Of a DNA stretch of 64,000 nucleotides, positions 23,964 through 32,292 are shown piece after piece. The notes under the pieces were generated by a model. That model saw nothing but the letters and a program-made list of their open reading frames with translations. It did no database searches and had not been told where the DNA came from. The DNA is from Candidatus Aalborgicola danicus (GTDB taxonomy: Bacteria; Pseudomonadota; Gammaproteobacteria; Burkholderiales; Burkholderiaceae_C), in assembly GCA_016703945.1 (NCBI GenBank), contig JADJBC010000004.1, forward strand, positions 7,501 through 71,500, written 5' to 3'. The position numbers and the translations under genes are program-made. Numbering within the stretch: the first letter of the stretch is position 1; the number at the start of each line of letters is the position of its first letter.

Positions 23964-25267
23964 AAACACTGATCACACTGCTGCTAACCCTGGTCGGTCT
24001 GGCCTGGGGCTGGGACCTGGTGCAGGCGGTGCCACCCGCTGGCGCCCACCCGTGGTGGCTGGCCCGCCAGCAGCTCCTGACCCTGAGCGGCTTCCTGTCG
24101 ATTGCGCTGATGTCGCTGGTGATGCTGCTCGCCACACGCCCGGCCTGGCTGGAGTCGCCACTGGGCGGCATGGACCGGGTCTACCGCACGCACAAGTGGG
24201 CCGGCATCCTGGCCGTGGTCTTTGCCGCGCTGCACTGGCTGATCGAGATGTCCAGCGACATTCTGAAGGCCCTGATTGGCCGCGAGGGCCGCGTGCCCAA
24301 GGAACAGACCACCGGGTTTCTGGAAGTGCTGCGAGACCTGGCCGGCGACATGGGCGAATGGGCCATCTATGCCGTGCTGGCCATGCTGGTGCTCACGCTG
24401 TGGAAGAAGTTTCCTTACCGCACCTGGCGCATCCTGCACAAGGCCATGCCCGTGCTTTACCTGATGCTGGCCTTCCACGCTGCCCTGCTCGCACCGCTTA
24501 CCTATTGGCTGGAACCGGCCGGCGTGTTGCTGGCGGTGCTGCTGGTGGCCGGTGTGTACGGTGCCATCCGCTCGCTGCTGGGCAGCATTGGCCGCAGCCG
24601 CGAGGCCACGGGGCGCATCGTCGCCATTGAACACCCGTCCAGCGATGTCACCACGGTGCGCTGCCAGCTGGAGCGTGGCTGGCGCGGCCACCAGGCGGGT
24701 CAGTTTGCGTTTGTGACCTTTGAGGACCGCGAGGGTGCCCACCCCTTCACCATTGCCAGTGCCAACCACGGTGACAACACGGTCACGTTCCAGATCAAGG
24801 CGCTGGGCGACTACACCGGTGCGCTGGCGCAGCGCCTGCACCCCGGGCAGACCGTGCGCGTGGAAGGCCCCTACGGCCGCTTCGACCTGCAACGCCGCAA
24901 CCCCAAGGCACGCCAGATCTGGATTGCCGGTGGCATTGGCGTGACGCCCTTCCTGGCGTGGCTGAAATCCCTGCAGGCCCAGCCTGAACAGGCACCTGCG
25001 GCCGAACTACATTACTGCACCCGCGACCAGGACGGCGATGCGTTTGTGCCGAGGCTGCAGGCCCTGTGCGCGAAGCTGCCCAGCGTACAGTTGCATATCC
25101 ACGGTGCCCGCCAGGGCGCAACACTGAAGGCGGCGGCGTTGCAAGGCGCCCAGAAGGCCGAGATCTGGTTCTGCGGGCCCAGCGGATTGGCAAACTCGCT
25201 ACGAGAGGGCCTGCGCGCCCTGGGTGCGCGACCCCACTTCCACCAGGAGGCGTTTGAGATGCGTTGA
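23960..25267 (+). CDS. Ferric-reductase-like transmembrane flavocytochrome
   Basis: The 435-residue product has six to seven membrane helices with paired histidines (YRTHKWAGILAVVFAALHWLIE, WRILHKAMPVLYLMLAFHAAL), the heme b ligands of the ferric reductase/NOX fold. A ferredoxin-reductase-like module follows, with the FAD motif HPFTIAS, GPYGRFDL, the NAD(P) motif IAGGIGVTPFLAWL and a C-terminal CGPSGL. It can move electrons from NAD(P)H across the inner membrane. As the last gene of the SHP-DHC operon it is the likely electron source for those cytochromes. Confidence 0.92.
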   Translation: MKTLITLLLTLVGLAWGWDLVQAVPPAGAHPWWLARQQLLTLSGFLSIALMSLVMLLATRPAWLESPLGGMDRVYRTHKWAGILAVVFAALHWLIEMSSDILKALIGREGRVPKEQTTGFLEVLRDLAGDMGEWAIYAVLAMLVLTLWKKFPYRTWRILHKAMPVLYLMLAFHAALLAPLTYWLEPAGVLLAVLLVAGVYGAIRSLLGSIGRSREATGRIVAIEHPSSDVTTVRCQLERGWRGHQAGQFAFVTFEDREGAHPFTIASANHGDNTVTFQIKALGDYTGALAQRLHPGQTVRVEGPYGRFDLQRRNPKARQIWIAGGIGVTPFLAWLKSLQAQPEQAPAAELHYCTRDQDGDAFVPRLQALCAKLPSVQLHIHGARQGATLKAAALQGAQKAEIWFCGPSGLANSLREGLRALGARPHFHQEAFEMR

Positions 25268-25394
25268 CGGTCAGCATTAGCGCAGCAGGACCAGCGCCAT
25301 GACCGAAGCCGGTATGGCTGCATCCTGCGCGGCGGCTGTCACAAATCCTTCATCCGCCAGTTTTAAGCTCGGAATCCTTTTGCAAAGGGTTCCC

Positions 25395-27056
25395 GTGAAA
25401 ACCAAGAATTTCTCTTCTTTTCCTGGCCGCACCAGTCTGATGGCTGCTTTGTTGGCGTCGGCACTTGTGATGGGTTGTGGCGGTGGATCATCCGCCGAGA
25501 CCGAAGCCACCCCAGCAACGTTTACGCTGTCCAAAATCGGCGGATTTGGTAGCGCTTTGCTGGGCGCGTCCGAAATCACTGCGTTTGACAGCCAATCCAA
25601 ACGCCTGTTTGTCGTCAATGGCGCCAATGGCTCTCTGGATGTGGTGGACCTTAGTGACCCGGCGGCCCCAAAGGCGATTCAAACTATCACCACCACCGCA
25701 TTTGGAGGCGGAGTCTTCAACAGCGTTGCCGTGTTTGAAGGCCTGGTGGCGGTCGCTGTCGAGGCCGCGACTAAGACCAGCGCTGGCAAAGTTGCGTTTT
25801 ATGACGGCCAAACCCTGGCGCTGCTGAACACCGTGACGGTAGGTTCCCAGCCCGATATGTTGACCTTCAGCCCCGATGGCAAGTTTGTTGTTACGGCCAA
25901 CGAAGGCGAACCCAATAGCTACGGCGCAGCGGACTCTATTGACCCCGAAGGCTCGGTCAGCGTGATTACGGTGAACCGCGGCGGCACACCCACCGTGGCC
26001 ACCGCCGACTTCAAGGCGTTTATCGGCCAGGAAGCCACGCTGCGCAGCCAGGGCGTGCGCATCTTTGGCCCAGGCGCCAATGCAGCGCAGGATCTGGAAC
26101 CCGAATACGTGACCGTGACCGAAGACAGCAAAACCGCTTATGTCACGCTGCAGGAGAACAATGCGGTGGCCATCGTGGACCTGGCAACTGCCAAAGTCAC
26201 AGCCATCAAGCCACTGGGCTTCAAGGACCACAGCCTTGCCGGCATGGGCATGGACGCCAGTGATGAGGACGGTGGCACGAACACCAACAGCGGAACGCCA
26301 CTAGTCAAAATCACCACAGTCCCGGTCAAGGGTATGTACCAGCCCGACGCCATCGCCACCTACACCGCGGGCGGGCAAACCTACTTCATCACCGCCAACG
26401 AAGGCGAAGCACGCGCCGACTGGCCGGGCTACAGCGACGAAACCCGGGTGCGTGCGCATTGCTCTGCAGGCCTGGACCCCAGCGTATTCCCCGACGCGGC
26501 CAACCTCATCCTCGACTCCAACCTGGGCCGCCTTCGCATTACCGCCAACCCCAATGGCACCACAACTGGCAAGAATGCCGCCGGCCAATGCACCGAGCTC
26601 TGGAGCTTTGGAACACGCTCGTTCACCATCTGGAACAAGGACATGGTGCGCGTGTTTGACTCTGGGGACCAGATCGAGCAACGCACCAGCGCGCTGGCCA
26701 CCGCCAAATTCAATTCCAGCCACGACAACGACACGCTGGACGGCCGAAGTGCAGCCAAAGGCCCGGAACCCGAAGGCGTAACGGTTGGAAAAATTGGCAA
26801 CAAGACTTTTGCCTTTGTAGGACTGGAGCGCATCGGTGGTGTCATGGTGTATGACGTGACCACACCCGCCGCGCCGGTGTTTGTCACCTACTACAACAAC
26901 CGTGGGGCGACCGGCACCACGTTAACCGGCGACCGTGGCCCGGAAGGTGTGTTGTTCATTGCGGCGGCCAAGTCCCCGAATGGCAAGCCGTTGTTGGTAG
27001 TTGGCAATGAAACCAGCGGCACGACGGCGGTGTTGCAACTGAACCTGAGCTACTGA
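25395..27056 (+). CDS. Choice-of-anchor I family beta-propeller lipoprotein
   Basis: The 553-residue product starts with a lipoprotein signal (ASALVMGCGGG). A long beta-propeller-like region follows with FDSQSKRLFVVNGANGSLDVV, FSPDGKFVVTANEGEPN, FITANEGEARADW and GPEPEGVTVG, typical of alkaline-phosphatase-like choice-of-anchor I proteins. These are secreted and poorly characterised. GTG 25395 was chosen because it yields a clean lipobox. The track-like longer frame from 25299 adds 32 residues without a signal. It stands alone, just after the redox operon. Confidence 0.82.
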   Translation: MKTKNFSSFPGRTSLMAALLASALVMGCGGGSSAETEATPATFTLSKIGGFGSALLGASEITAFDSQSKRLFVVNGANGSLDVVDLSDPAAPKAIQTITTTAFGGGVFNSVAVFEGLVAVAVEAATKTSAGKVAFYDGQTLALLNTVTVGSQPDMLTFSPDGKFVVTANEGEPNSYGAADSIDPEGSVSVITVNRGGTPTVATADFKAFIGQEATLRSQGVRIFGPGANAAQDLEPEYVTVTEDSKTAYVTLQENNAVAIVDLATAKVTAIKPLGFKDHSLAGMGMDASDEDGGTNTNSGTPLVKITTVPVKGMYQPDAIATYTAGGQTYFITANEGEARADWPGYSDETRVRAHCSAGLDPSVFPDAANLILDSNLGRLRITANPNGTTTGKNAAGQCTELWSFGTRSFTIWNKDMVRVFDSGDQIEQRTSALATAKFNSSHDNDTLDGRSAAKGPEPEGVTVGKIGNKTFAFVGLERIGGVMVYDVTTPAAPVFVTYYNNRGATGTTLTGDRGPEGVLFIAAAKSPNGKPLLVVGNETSGTTAVLQLNLSY

Positions 27057-27143
27057 AATCCATAGTTGAAAGCGACAGTTCTCAAGGCGCCCTCTGTCGC
27101 AACCATGACAAGAGGCTTGCGGTGCATGCCTTAGATTCCCGGC

Positions 27144-27812
27144 ATGGGAAATCTCTATCTGGTACGACACGGGCAGGCCTCTTTTGGCGCTGCAGACTAT
27201 GACAACTTGAGCGCACTCGGGCATCGGCAAAGTGTGCGTCTGGGCGAGTATTTTGCCGCACGGGAACTGCGCTTTGAGGCCGTCCTGACGGGCAGCCTCA
27301 AGCGCCACGCCCAAACCTGGGCTGGCATTGCACAGGGCGCAGGCCTGGATTTGCAACCCCTGGTGTGGCCGGGTCTGAATGAATACGACAGCGAGGCCGT
27401 GATTGCCGCCATCCACCCGGACCCGCTGGCACCGACCGACACGCCGGAGATGTACAAATACCACTTCCGCCTGCTGCGTGATGGGCTTACACAGTGGATG
27501 AACGGGGTGGTCAGCCCCAAAGGCATGCCCAGCTATGACGATTTTGTAGACGGAGTCACCAGCGCTCTGGACCATGTGCGCAAACAACACACCGGCAATG
27601 TGCTGATCGTCAGCAGCGGGGGCCCCATTTCCACCGCCATCGGGCACATTCTGGGCACGGCACCCGAAAAAACCATTGAACTCAATATGCAGATCCGCAA
27701 CAGCGCCGTTACCGAGTTCCGGTTCACACCCAAGCGCCACCTGCTGCTGACTTTCAACTCCCTGGCCCATCTGGACGGCGCAGAATATGCGCCATGGATC
27801 ACCTACTCTTGA
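27144..27812 (+). CDS. Histidine phosphatase superfamily protein
   Basis: The 222-residue product begins with the catalytic RHG motif (LYLVRHGQASF). The second-arginine region is TGSLKRHAQTW and the second histidine lies in VLIVSSGGPISTAI, where glycine replaces the usual histidine of SHGG. That substitution could lower activity. The family includes phosphoglycerate mutase-like enzymes and protein or small-molecule phosphatases. The substrate is unknown. Confidence 0.85.
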   Translation: MGNLYLVRHGQASFGAADYDNLSALGHRQSVRLGEYFAARELRFEAVLTGSLKRHAQTWAGIAQGAGLDLQPLVWPGLNEYDSEAVIAAIHPDPLAPTDTPEMYKYHFRLLRDGLTQWMNGVVSPKGMPSYDDFVDGVTSALDHVRKQHTGNVLIVSSGGPISTAIGHILGTAPEKTIELNMQIRNSAVTEFRFTPKRHLLLTFNSLAHLDGAEYAPWITYS

Positions 27813-27924
27813 CACCCGGCGGGCGCGTTCCTAACGGGCAGCAACGACATGGACGGCAACGCCTGGGGGTGGGCTGGAATTCGCCCCAGACGCGTTACAC
27901 GCTGGCAAGCATGCGACTGGTTTT

Positions 27925-28842
27925 TCAGGCGGGTGGTGAGGCCAGGTGATGTTTCACGGTGCTCAACGGCAATTGGTGCACCTCAGCCAAAAGCCGGGCC
28001 AGTGCGCGTCCGGCCGCATCCAGCACGCGTGAACCCTTGTCAGCGCTCGCCGCGGCGGCGTTGCCCACTGCGCCCTGGGGGTTGTAATCCTGCATTTGCC
28101 AGCCCAGCTTGGCGCTCTTGCCATTGCCCAGAATGGGGAACTGCGCGGCGCGGACTTCGGACGTGGAGGCAAAATTTTGCGCCTGCTGCATGTCCACCGC
28201 ATGCGGTGCCAGCGCCAGCATCATCGAGGTCTCGATCTCACCGGCGTGGATGCCGAAACGGTGCTCGTGTGGGCTGAACAAAGCGTTGACGTCTTCACCC
28301 TGCGGCCCCACCAACGGCAAGCCAAACCAGTTGACGCTGTAAACCAGCATGCCAAGGCGCGCGCGCAGGTCACGCGCCACGATGTCCATCACCCCCACCT
28401 GGCCGCCGTGGGAATTGAGCAGCACCAGCTTCCTCACCCCGCTGGCGGCCACACTCTCGCCGATGTCGGTCCACAGTCGGATGGTGGTTTCGGCTCTGAG
28501 CGTCAGCGTACCGGCAAAACGCGCATGCTCCGGGCTCAAGCCCACCGCCTGGGTTGGCAAGAACAAAGCCGAAACCTCGGGGGCCAGGTGCGGCAAGGCC
28601 GCTGCAATCACACCATCCACCAGCGCGCTGTCCACACACAATGGCAGGTGCGGCCCATGCTGTTCGGTCGCCGCGACCGGCAATACGGCGATCAGTTGAT
28701 CGATGCTGCCGCTGGCCTGTTGTTGGGCGAAGTCGCGGGTGCTCCAGTCGGCCCAGAAACGGGAGCGTGGGGCACGGGGAGTATCTGGCGAGCTGGCGGC
28801 TTCGGGCATGGTTGTGACAGAGCTGGCGTTGGATAGAGCCAT
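27925..28842 (-). CDS. Creatininase family amidohydrolase
   Basis: The 305-residue product has the metal-binding pattern of the creatininase/formamide-hydrolase family: ATEQHGPHLPLCVDSAL, LNSHGGQVGVM and HAGEIETSMML. These enzymes cleave cyclic amides or formamides with Zn or Mn. Context gives no specific substrate. The N-terminal 30 residues are low complexity and a later start (MPEAASSP) is possible. It is convergent with the phosphatase gene. Confidence 0.88.
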   Translation of the reverse strand: MALSNASSVTTMPEAASSPDTPRAPRSRFWADWSTRDFAQQQASGSIDQLIAVLPVAATEQHGPHLPLCVDSALVDGVIAAALPHLAPEVSALFLPTQAVGLSPEHARFAGTLTLRAETTIRLWTDIGESVAASGVRKLVLLNSHGGQVGVMDIVARDLRARLGMLVYSVNWFGLPLVGPQGEDVNALFSPHEHRFGIHAGEIETSMMLALAPHAVDMQQAQNFASTSEVRAAQFPILGNGKSAKLGWQMQDYNPQGAVGNAAAASADKGSRVLDAAGRALARLLAEVHQLPLSTVKHHLASPPA

Positions 28843-28852
28843 GGTAACCCCA

Positions 28853-28901
28853 AGCCCTCACGCTTGTCGCTGTGCTTACTGCGTTGCCCCCGCGGGGCTC
28901 A
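28853..28901 (+). repeat. GC-rich intergenic element, copy 3
   Basis: CCTCACGCTTGTCGCTG and TTGCCCCCGCGGGGCTC match copy 4 at 32146. It sits between divergent creatininase and DUF167 genes. Confidence 0.6.
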
Positions 28902-28914
28902 GTATGATCCCTCC

Positions 28915-29241
28915 ATGGCCACCCAAAGACCCCGCAACAGCACTGGCGACACCTTCTTTGCGTGGGACGGCGACACGTTGATCGTCAACATCCTGGGCAA
29001 ACCTGCCGCAAGCAAAGACGCCATCGGCAAGCCCAAAGGCACCCAGCTCAAGGTCAGCGTCACGGCCAAGCCCAAGGACGGCAAGGCCACTGACCACATG
29101 GTGCGGTTTCTCGCGCCGCTGTTTGGTGTGGCGGTGGCAGACATTGAAGTGGTGTTTGGGCAGGAAAATGTGAACAAGCAATTGCGCATCCATGCGCCCA
29201 AGACCTTGCCCGCAGTATTCACCCACCCTTTGCAGGATTAG
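28915..29241 (+). CDS. DUF167 (YggU-like) protein
   Basis: The 108-residue product matches the small DUF167/UPF0235 family: GDTLIVNILGKPAASKDAI, KVSVTAKPKDGKA and GQENVNKQLRI, where homologues have GxxxxxKxxxI. ATG 28915 was chosen. A longer frame from 28864 reads through the repeat element. Function is unknown in this widely conserved family. It lies 107 bp before dsbD in the same direction. Confidence 0.85.
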   Translation: MATQRPRNSTGDTFFAWDGDTLIVNILGKPAASKDAIGKPKGTQLKVSVTAKPKDGKATDHMVRFLAPLFGVAVADIEVVFGQENVNKQLRIHAPKTLPAVFTHPLQD

Positions 29242-29347
29242 CGCCAACCCTCACAGCGCCCGGGCGCAATGCCACAATGGTGGACGTGTGCATGGACTAA
29301 CCATGCGCCAAGGAACTTTTCATGTGGGCCCGGGCTCCCAAAAGGCA

Positions 29348-31642
29348 ATGACTTCTACTTCCAGCTTTTCCTCACGTGACCTGATGGCTACACCAAGAAC
29401 CTCGTTTGGCATCAGATTTGCTATATTTTTGGTAGCTGCTTACGCAATATCGACGTGGGCTAGCGCCCAAATTCTTACAAGGAATACGACCAGCGCGGGC
29501 GCGCCGTCGGCCGTAGTGCAGACTGACCAGGTGCGCGCCGAGCTGGTCGCCCACGCGCCCGACGGTGTCTCGGCGGGCAAACCGGTCTGGGTTGGCCTGC
29601 GCATCACCCACCAACCCCACTGGCACACCTATTGGAAGAACCCCGGTGACTCGGGGCTGCCCACGGTGTTGCAGTGGACCCTGCCAAACGACGTAACGGC
29701 GGGCGAGATCGACTGGCCCACACCCCATCGCATACCCATTGGCAGCTTGGCCAACTATGGTTTTGAAAACACGGTCCTGCTGCCAGTGCCGCTGACGGTC
29801 GCTCCCGCGTTCCAGGCGTCCGCCACCGGCGATCTGGAAATTCGTCTGGCTGCGAGCTGGCTGGTCTGTCGCCAGGAGTGCATTCCGCAGGAAGGCAATT
29901 TTGTGTTGCAGGTACCAGCAAAAGGTTCAACCGGATCTTCCGGTGCTGATTTTGCGGCCAGCCGGGCTGCCAGCCCCCAGGCGCTGACCGGCACCTCCCA
30001 AGCTGAATTGAGTGGTAACAGCGTCACGCTCACGGTGAATGGTTTGCCCACGGGTTGGCATGGCCGCGTTTTGCAGGCTTTCCCTGAAACGGTCAACCTG
30101 GCCGAACCGGTCACCTCACCTCAAGCCAACGACACGGTCACCAACGGGCCGCAAGCACCGAAGCCCGGCACCCAAAACTGGAACAACGGCGTCTGGAGCG
30201 CGAGTTTTCCGCTGTCGGTGCAGCGCGAAGCCTCCCATGACAACATGCCGGTCGTGCTGGCGCTGGGCGCGCAAAGCCTGCGTACCGTGGCCCCCATCCG
30301 TGGTACCTGGCCTGCCCTCAACGCTGGCAGTCCTGCGGTTGTGCAGGCGGTACCTTCCGCGGGCGTCGGCGTCGCTGTTGGCGCCGCTAGCGTCCCATCG
30401 GCCAATGGCTGGAGCACCTGGGCTCTGGCACTGGGCGCAGCCCTTCTGGGCGGCATGATTTTGAACCTGATGCCCTGTGTTCTGCCCGTGCTGGCCATCA
30501 AGGTACTGGGCTTTTCCCGCCATGGAGAACACAGCCGCGCGTCCCAACGCGCCCAGGGTCTGGCCTACACGCTGGGCGTCGTGCTGTCATTTGTCAGCCT
30601 GGGCGCCCTGATGCTGGGCCTGCGCGCCACCGGTGAGCAATTGGGTTGGGGCTTTCATTTGCAGTCACCGGCGGTTGTGGCGGCGCTGGCAACCCTGTTT
30701 ACGCTGCTCGGTTTGAACCTGGCGGGCCTGTTTGAAATCGGCAGCCTGTTGCCCCACCGGTTGGCATCACTGCAGGCCCGACACCCGGTGGTGGATGCCT
30801 TTCTGTCGGGTGTGTTGGCCGTGGCCATTGCCTCACCCTGCACGGCACCGTTCATGGGTGCGTCGCTGGGGTATGCCATCAGCCTCCCCGCGCTGCAAGC
30901 ATTGGGGATATTCGCCGCGCTGGGCCTGGGTCTGGCCTTGCCGTTCTTGCTGGCCAGCTGGATTCCGGCGGTCGGCAACTTGCTGCCGCGCCCCGGTGCT
31001 TGGATGGACACGCTGCGCCGCTTTATGGCATTCCCGATGTTGGCCACCGTTGTCTGGCTGGTCTGGGTGTTGGGCCACCTCAGCGGTGTTGACGGTGCCG
31101 GGGCTTTGCTGGCACTGCTGCTGATGCTGAGTTTGTTGGTCTGGTCATTGGCATTGACAGGGCGCAGTCGCACCTTGTTTGCTATTTTTTCAATAGCATC
31201 TCTGGCAGTTTTGACGTGGGCTATCGGCCCATTGATCATAAAGACCCAAGACCCGGGCCAACTACTGGCGGCGGGCAGCACGGCAGCGCAGCCAGGCGAA
31301 GCAGCAACCTGGCAGGCCTGGGCACCCGGCCGCGTGGAAACCGAACTGGCTGCCGGTCGCCCGGTATTTGTTGACTTCACGGCGGCCTGGTGCATCACCT
31401 GCCAGTACAACAAGAAAACCACCTTGGCCAACGCCGATGTGCTGGCCGACATGCGCGCGCACAAGGTGACACTGTTGCGCGCCGACTGGACCCGCCGGGA
31501 CCCGACCATCACGGTGGCGCTGGAACAGTTGGGTCGCAGTGGGGTGCCCGTCTATGTACTGCACCAGGCCGGACGTTCGCCGGTGGTGTTTTCCGAGATT
31601 CTGGATGCGAAGGAATTGCGCGCCGCACTGGCGAATCTGTAA
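29348..31642 (+). CDS. dsbD: Thiol:disulfide interchange protein, DsbD/ScsB type
   Basis: The 764-residue product has an N-terminal periplasmic DsbD-alpha-like domain with the pair CRQEC. A central eight-helix domain carries the two redox cysteines in LNLMPCVLP and ASPCTAPFMG. A C-terminal thioredoxin domain has the CxxC motif WCITC. DsbD moves electrons from cytoplasmic thioredoxin to periplasmic oxidised proteins; the CRQEC pair points to the ScsB-like subgroup. The start is ATG 29348 (or 29384). Two copies of the 49-bp element lie inside the gene: one encodes the signal-peptide core and cleavage site (FLVAAYAISTWASA-Q), the other the last membrane helix. Confidence 0.9.
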   Translation: MTSTSSFSSRDLMATPRTSFGIRFAIFLVAAYAISTWASAQILTRNTTSAGAPSAVVQTDQVRAELVAHAPDGVSAGKPVWVGLRITHQPHWHTYWKNPGDSGLPTVLQWTLPNDVTAGEIDWPTPHRIPIGSLANYGFENTVLLPVPLTVAPAFQASATGDLEIRLAASWLVCRQECIPQEGNFVLQVPAKGSTGSSGADFAASRAASPQALTGTSQAELSGNSVTLTVNGLPTGWHGRVLQAFPETVNLAEPVTSPQANDTVTNGPQAPKPGTQNWNNGVWSASFPLSVQREASHDNMPVVLALGAQSLRTVAPIRGTWPALNAGSPAVVQAVPSAGVGVAVGAASVPSANGWSTWALALGAALLGGMILNLMPCVLPVLAIKVLGFSRHGEHSRASQRAQGLAYTLGVVLSFVSLGALMLGLRATGEQLGWGFHLQSPAVVAALATLFTLLGLNLAGLFEIGSLLPHRLASLQARHPVVDAFLSGVLAVAIASPCTAPFMGASLGYAISLPALQALGIFAALGLGLALPFLLASWIPAVGNLLPRPGAWMDTLRRFMAFPMLATVVWLVWVLGHLSGVDGAGALLALLLMLSLLVWSLALTGRSRTLFAIFSIASLAVLTWAIGPLIIKTQDPGQLLAAGSTAAQPGEAATWQAWAPGRVETELAAGRPVFVDFTAAWCITCQYNKKTTLANADVLADMRAHKVTLLRADWTRRDPTITVALEQLGRSGVPVYVLHQAGRSPVVFSEILDAKELRAALANL
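29420..29468 (+). repeat. 49-bp interspersed element, copy 5 (dsbD signal peptide)
   Basis: GCTATATTTTTGGTAGCTGC, then GTGGGCTAGCGCC. Read in frame it encodes A I F L V A A Y A I S T W A S A, the hydrophobic core and cleavage site of the DsbD signal peptide. Confidence 0.8.
31181..31230 (+). repeat. 49-bp interspersed element, copy 6 (dsbD membrane helix)
   Basis: GCTATTTTTTCAATAGCATC, then GTGGGCTATCGGCCC. In the same phase as copy 5 it encodes A I F S I A S L A V L T W A I G P, part of a predicted membrane helix before the thioredoxin domain. Confidence 0.8.
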
Positions 31643-31689
31643 AACTTTTGCGAAATGCCGCAAGCGACGCAAAGCTCTTCCCTCAACGG

Positions 31690-32145
31690 ATGCAAAACAG
31701 CATGACAGGCACCATCAACAACACCGGCCCATCGATTTCCGACCCACAGGCTGACATCGCCACCATCCTGGAGCACTACCGCACCGTGGCCGTGGTTGGC
31801 CTTTCGCCCAACGCCCACCGGGACAGTTTTGGCGTGGCGCAGTACATGCAAAGCCAGGGCTGGCGCATTGTCCCCATCAACCCCAACGCTAGCCAGATTC
31901 TGGGCGAGACCTGTTACCCCAGCCTGACTGAAGCGGCCCGCCACCACGCCATCGAATTGGTCGATGTGTTTCGCAACGGCGCGGATGTGCCACCCGTTGT
32001 GGCCGATGCCGTCACCATTGGTGCCAAGGCCATTTGGCTGCAACTGGGCGTCGTGCACGAAGCTGCGGCGCAACAGGCCCGGGATGCCGGGTTGCTGGTG
32101 GTGCAAAACAAGTGCTTGCTGGTGGAGCACCGGCGAAAAGGATAG
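31690..32145 (+). CDS. CoA-binding domain protein (YccU-like)
   Basis: The 151-residue product is a Rossmann-type CoA-binding domain (YRTVAVVGLSPNAHRDSFGVA, RIVPINPNASQILG, AIWLQLGVVHEAAAQQARDAG, VVQNKCLLVEHRR) as in small stand-alone YccU proteins. The role is unknown. ATG 31690 or 31702 are possible starts; I see no clear ribosome site. It lies 47 bp after dsbD and ends at a repeat element. Confidence 0.85.
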   Translation: MQNSMTGTINNTGPSISDPQADIATILEHYRTVAVVGLSPNAHRDSFGVAQYMQSQGWRIVPINPNASQILGETCYPSLTEAARHHAIELVDVFRNGADVPPVVADAVTIGAKAIWLQLGVVHEAAAQQARDAGLLVVQNKCLLVEHRRKG

Positions 32146-32253
32146 CCCCCACGCTTGTCACTTCGTGACCTACGCTGCCCCCCCAAGGGGGCCGCATTTC
32201 CCTGGCGGGGCTGACCGCCAAGCGGTTCAGAACACCTTGGGACGGCCCGGCGG
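32146..32253 (+). repeat. GC-rich intergenic element, copy 4
   Basis: The longest copy: CCCCACGCTTGTCACTTCGT, GCCCCCCCAAGGGGGC and CCTTGGGACGGCCCGGCGG. The C7/G5 hairpin is followed by a second arm. It fills the gap between the CoA-binding gene and hemE. Confidence 0.7.
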
Positions 32254-32292
32254 TGAAACCAACCGGGTCTGATGAACTGCGACAATATACGG

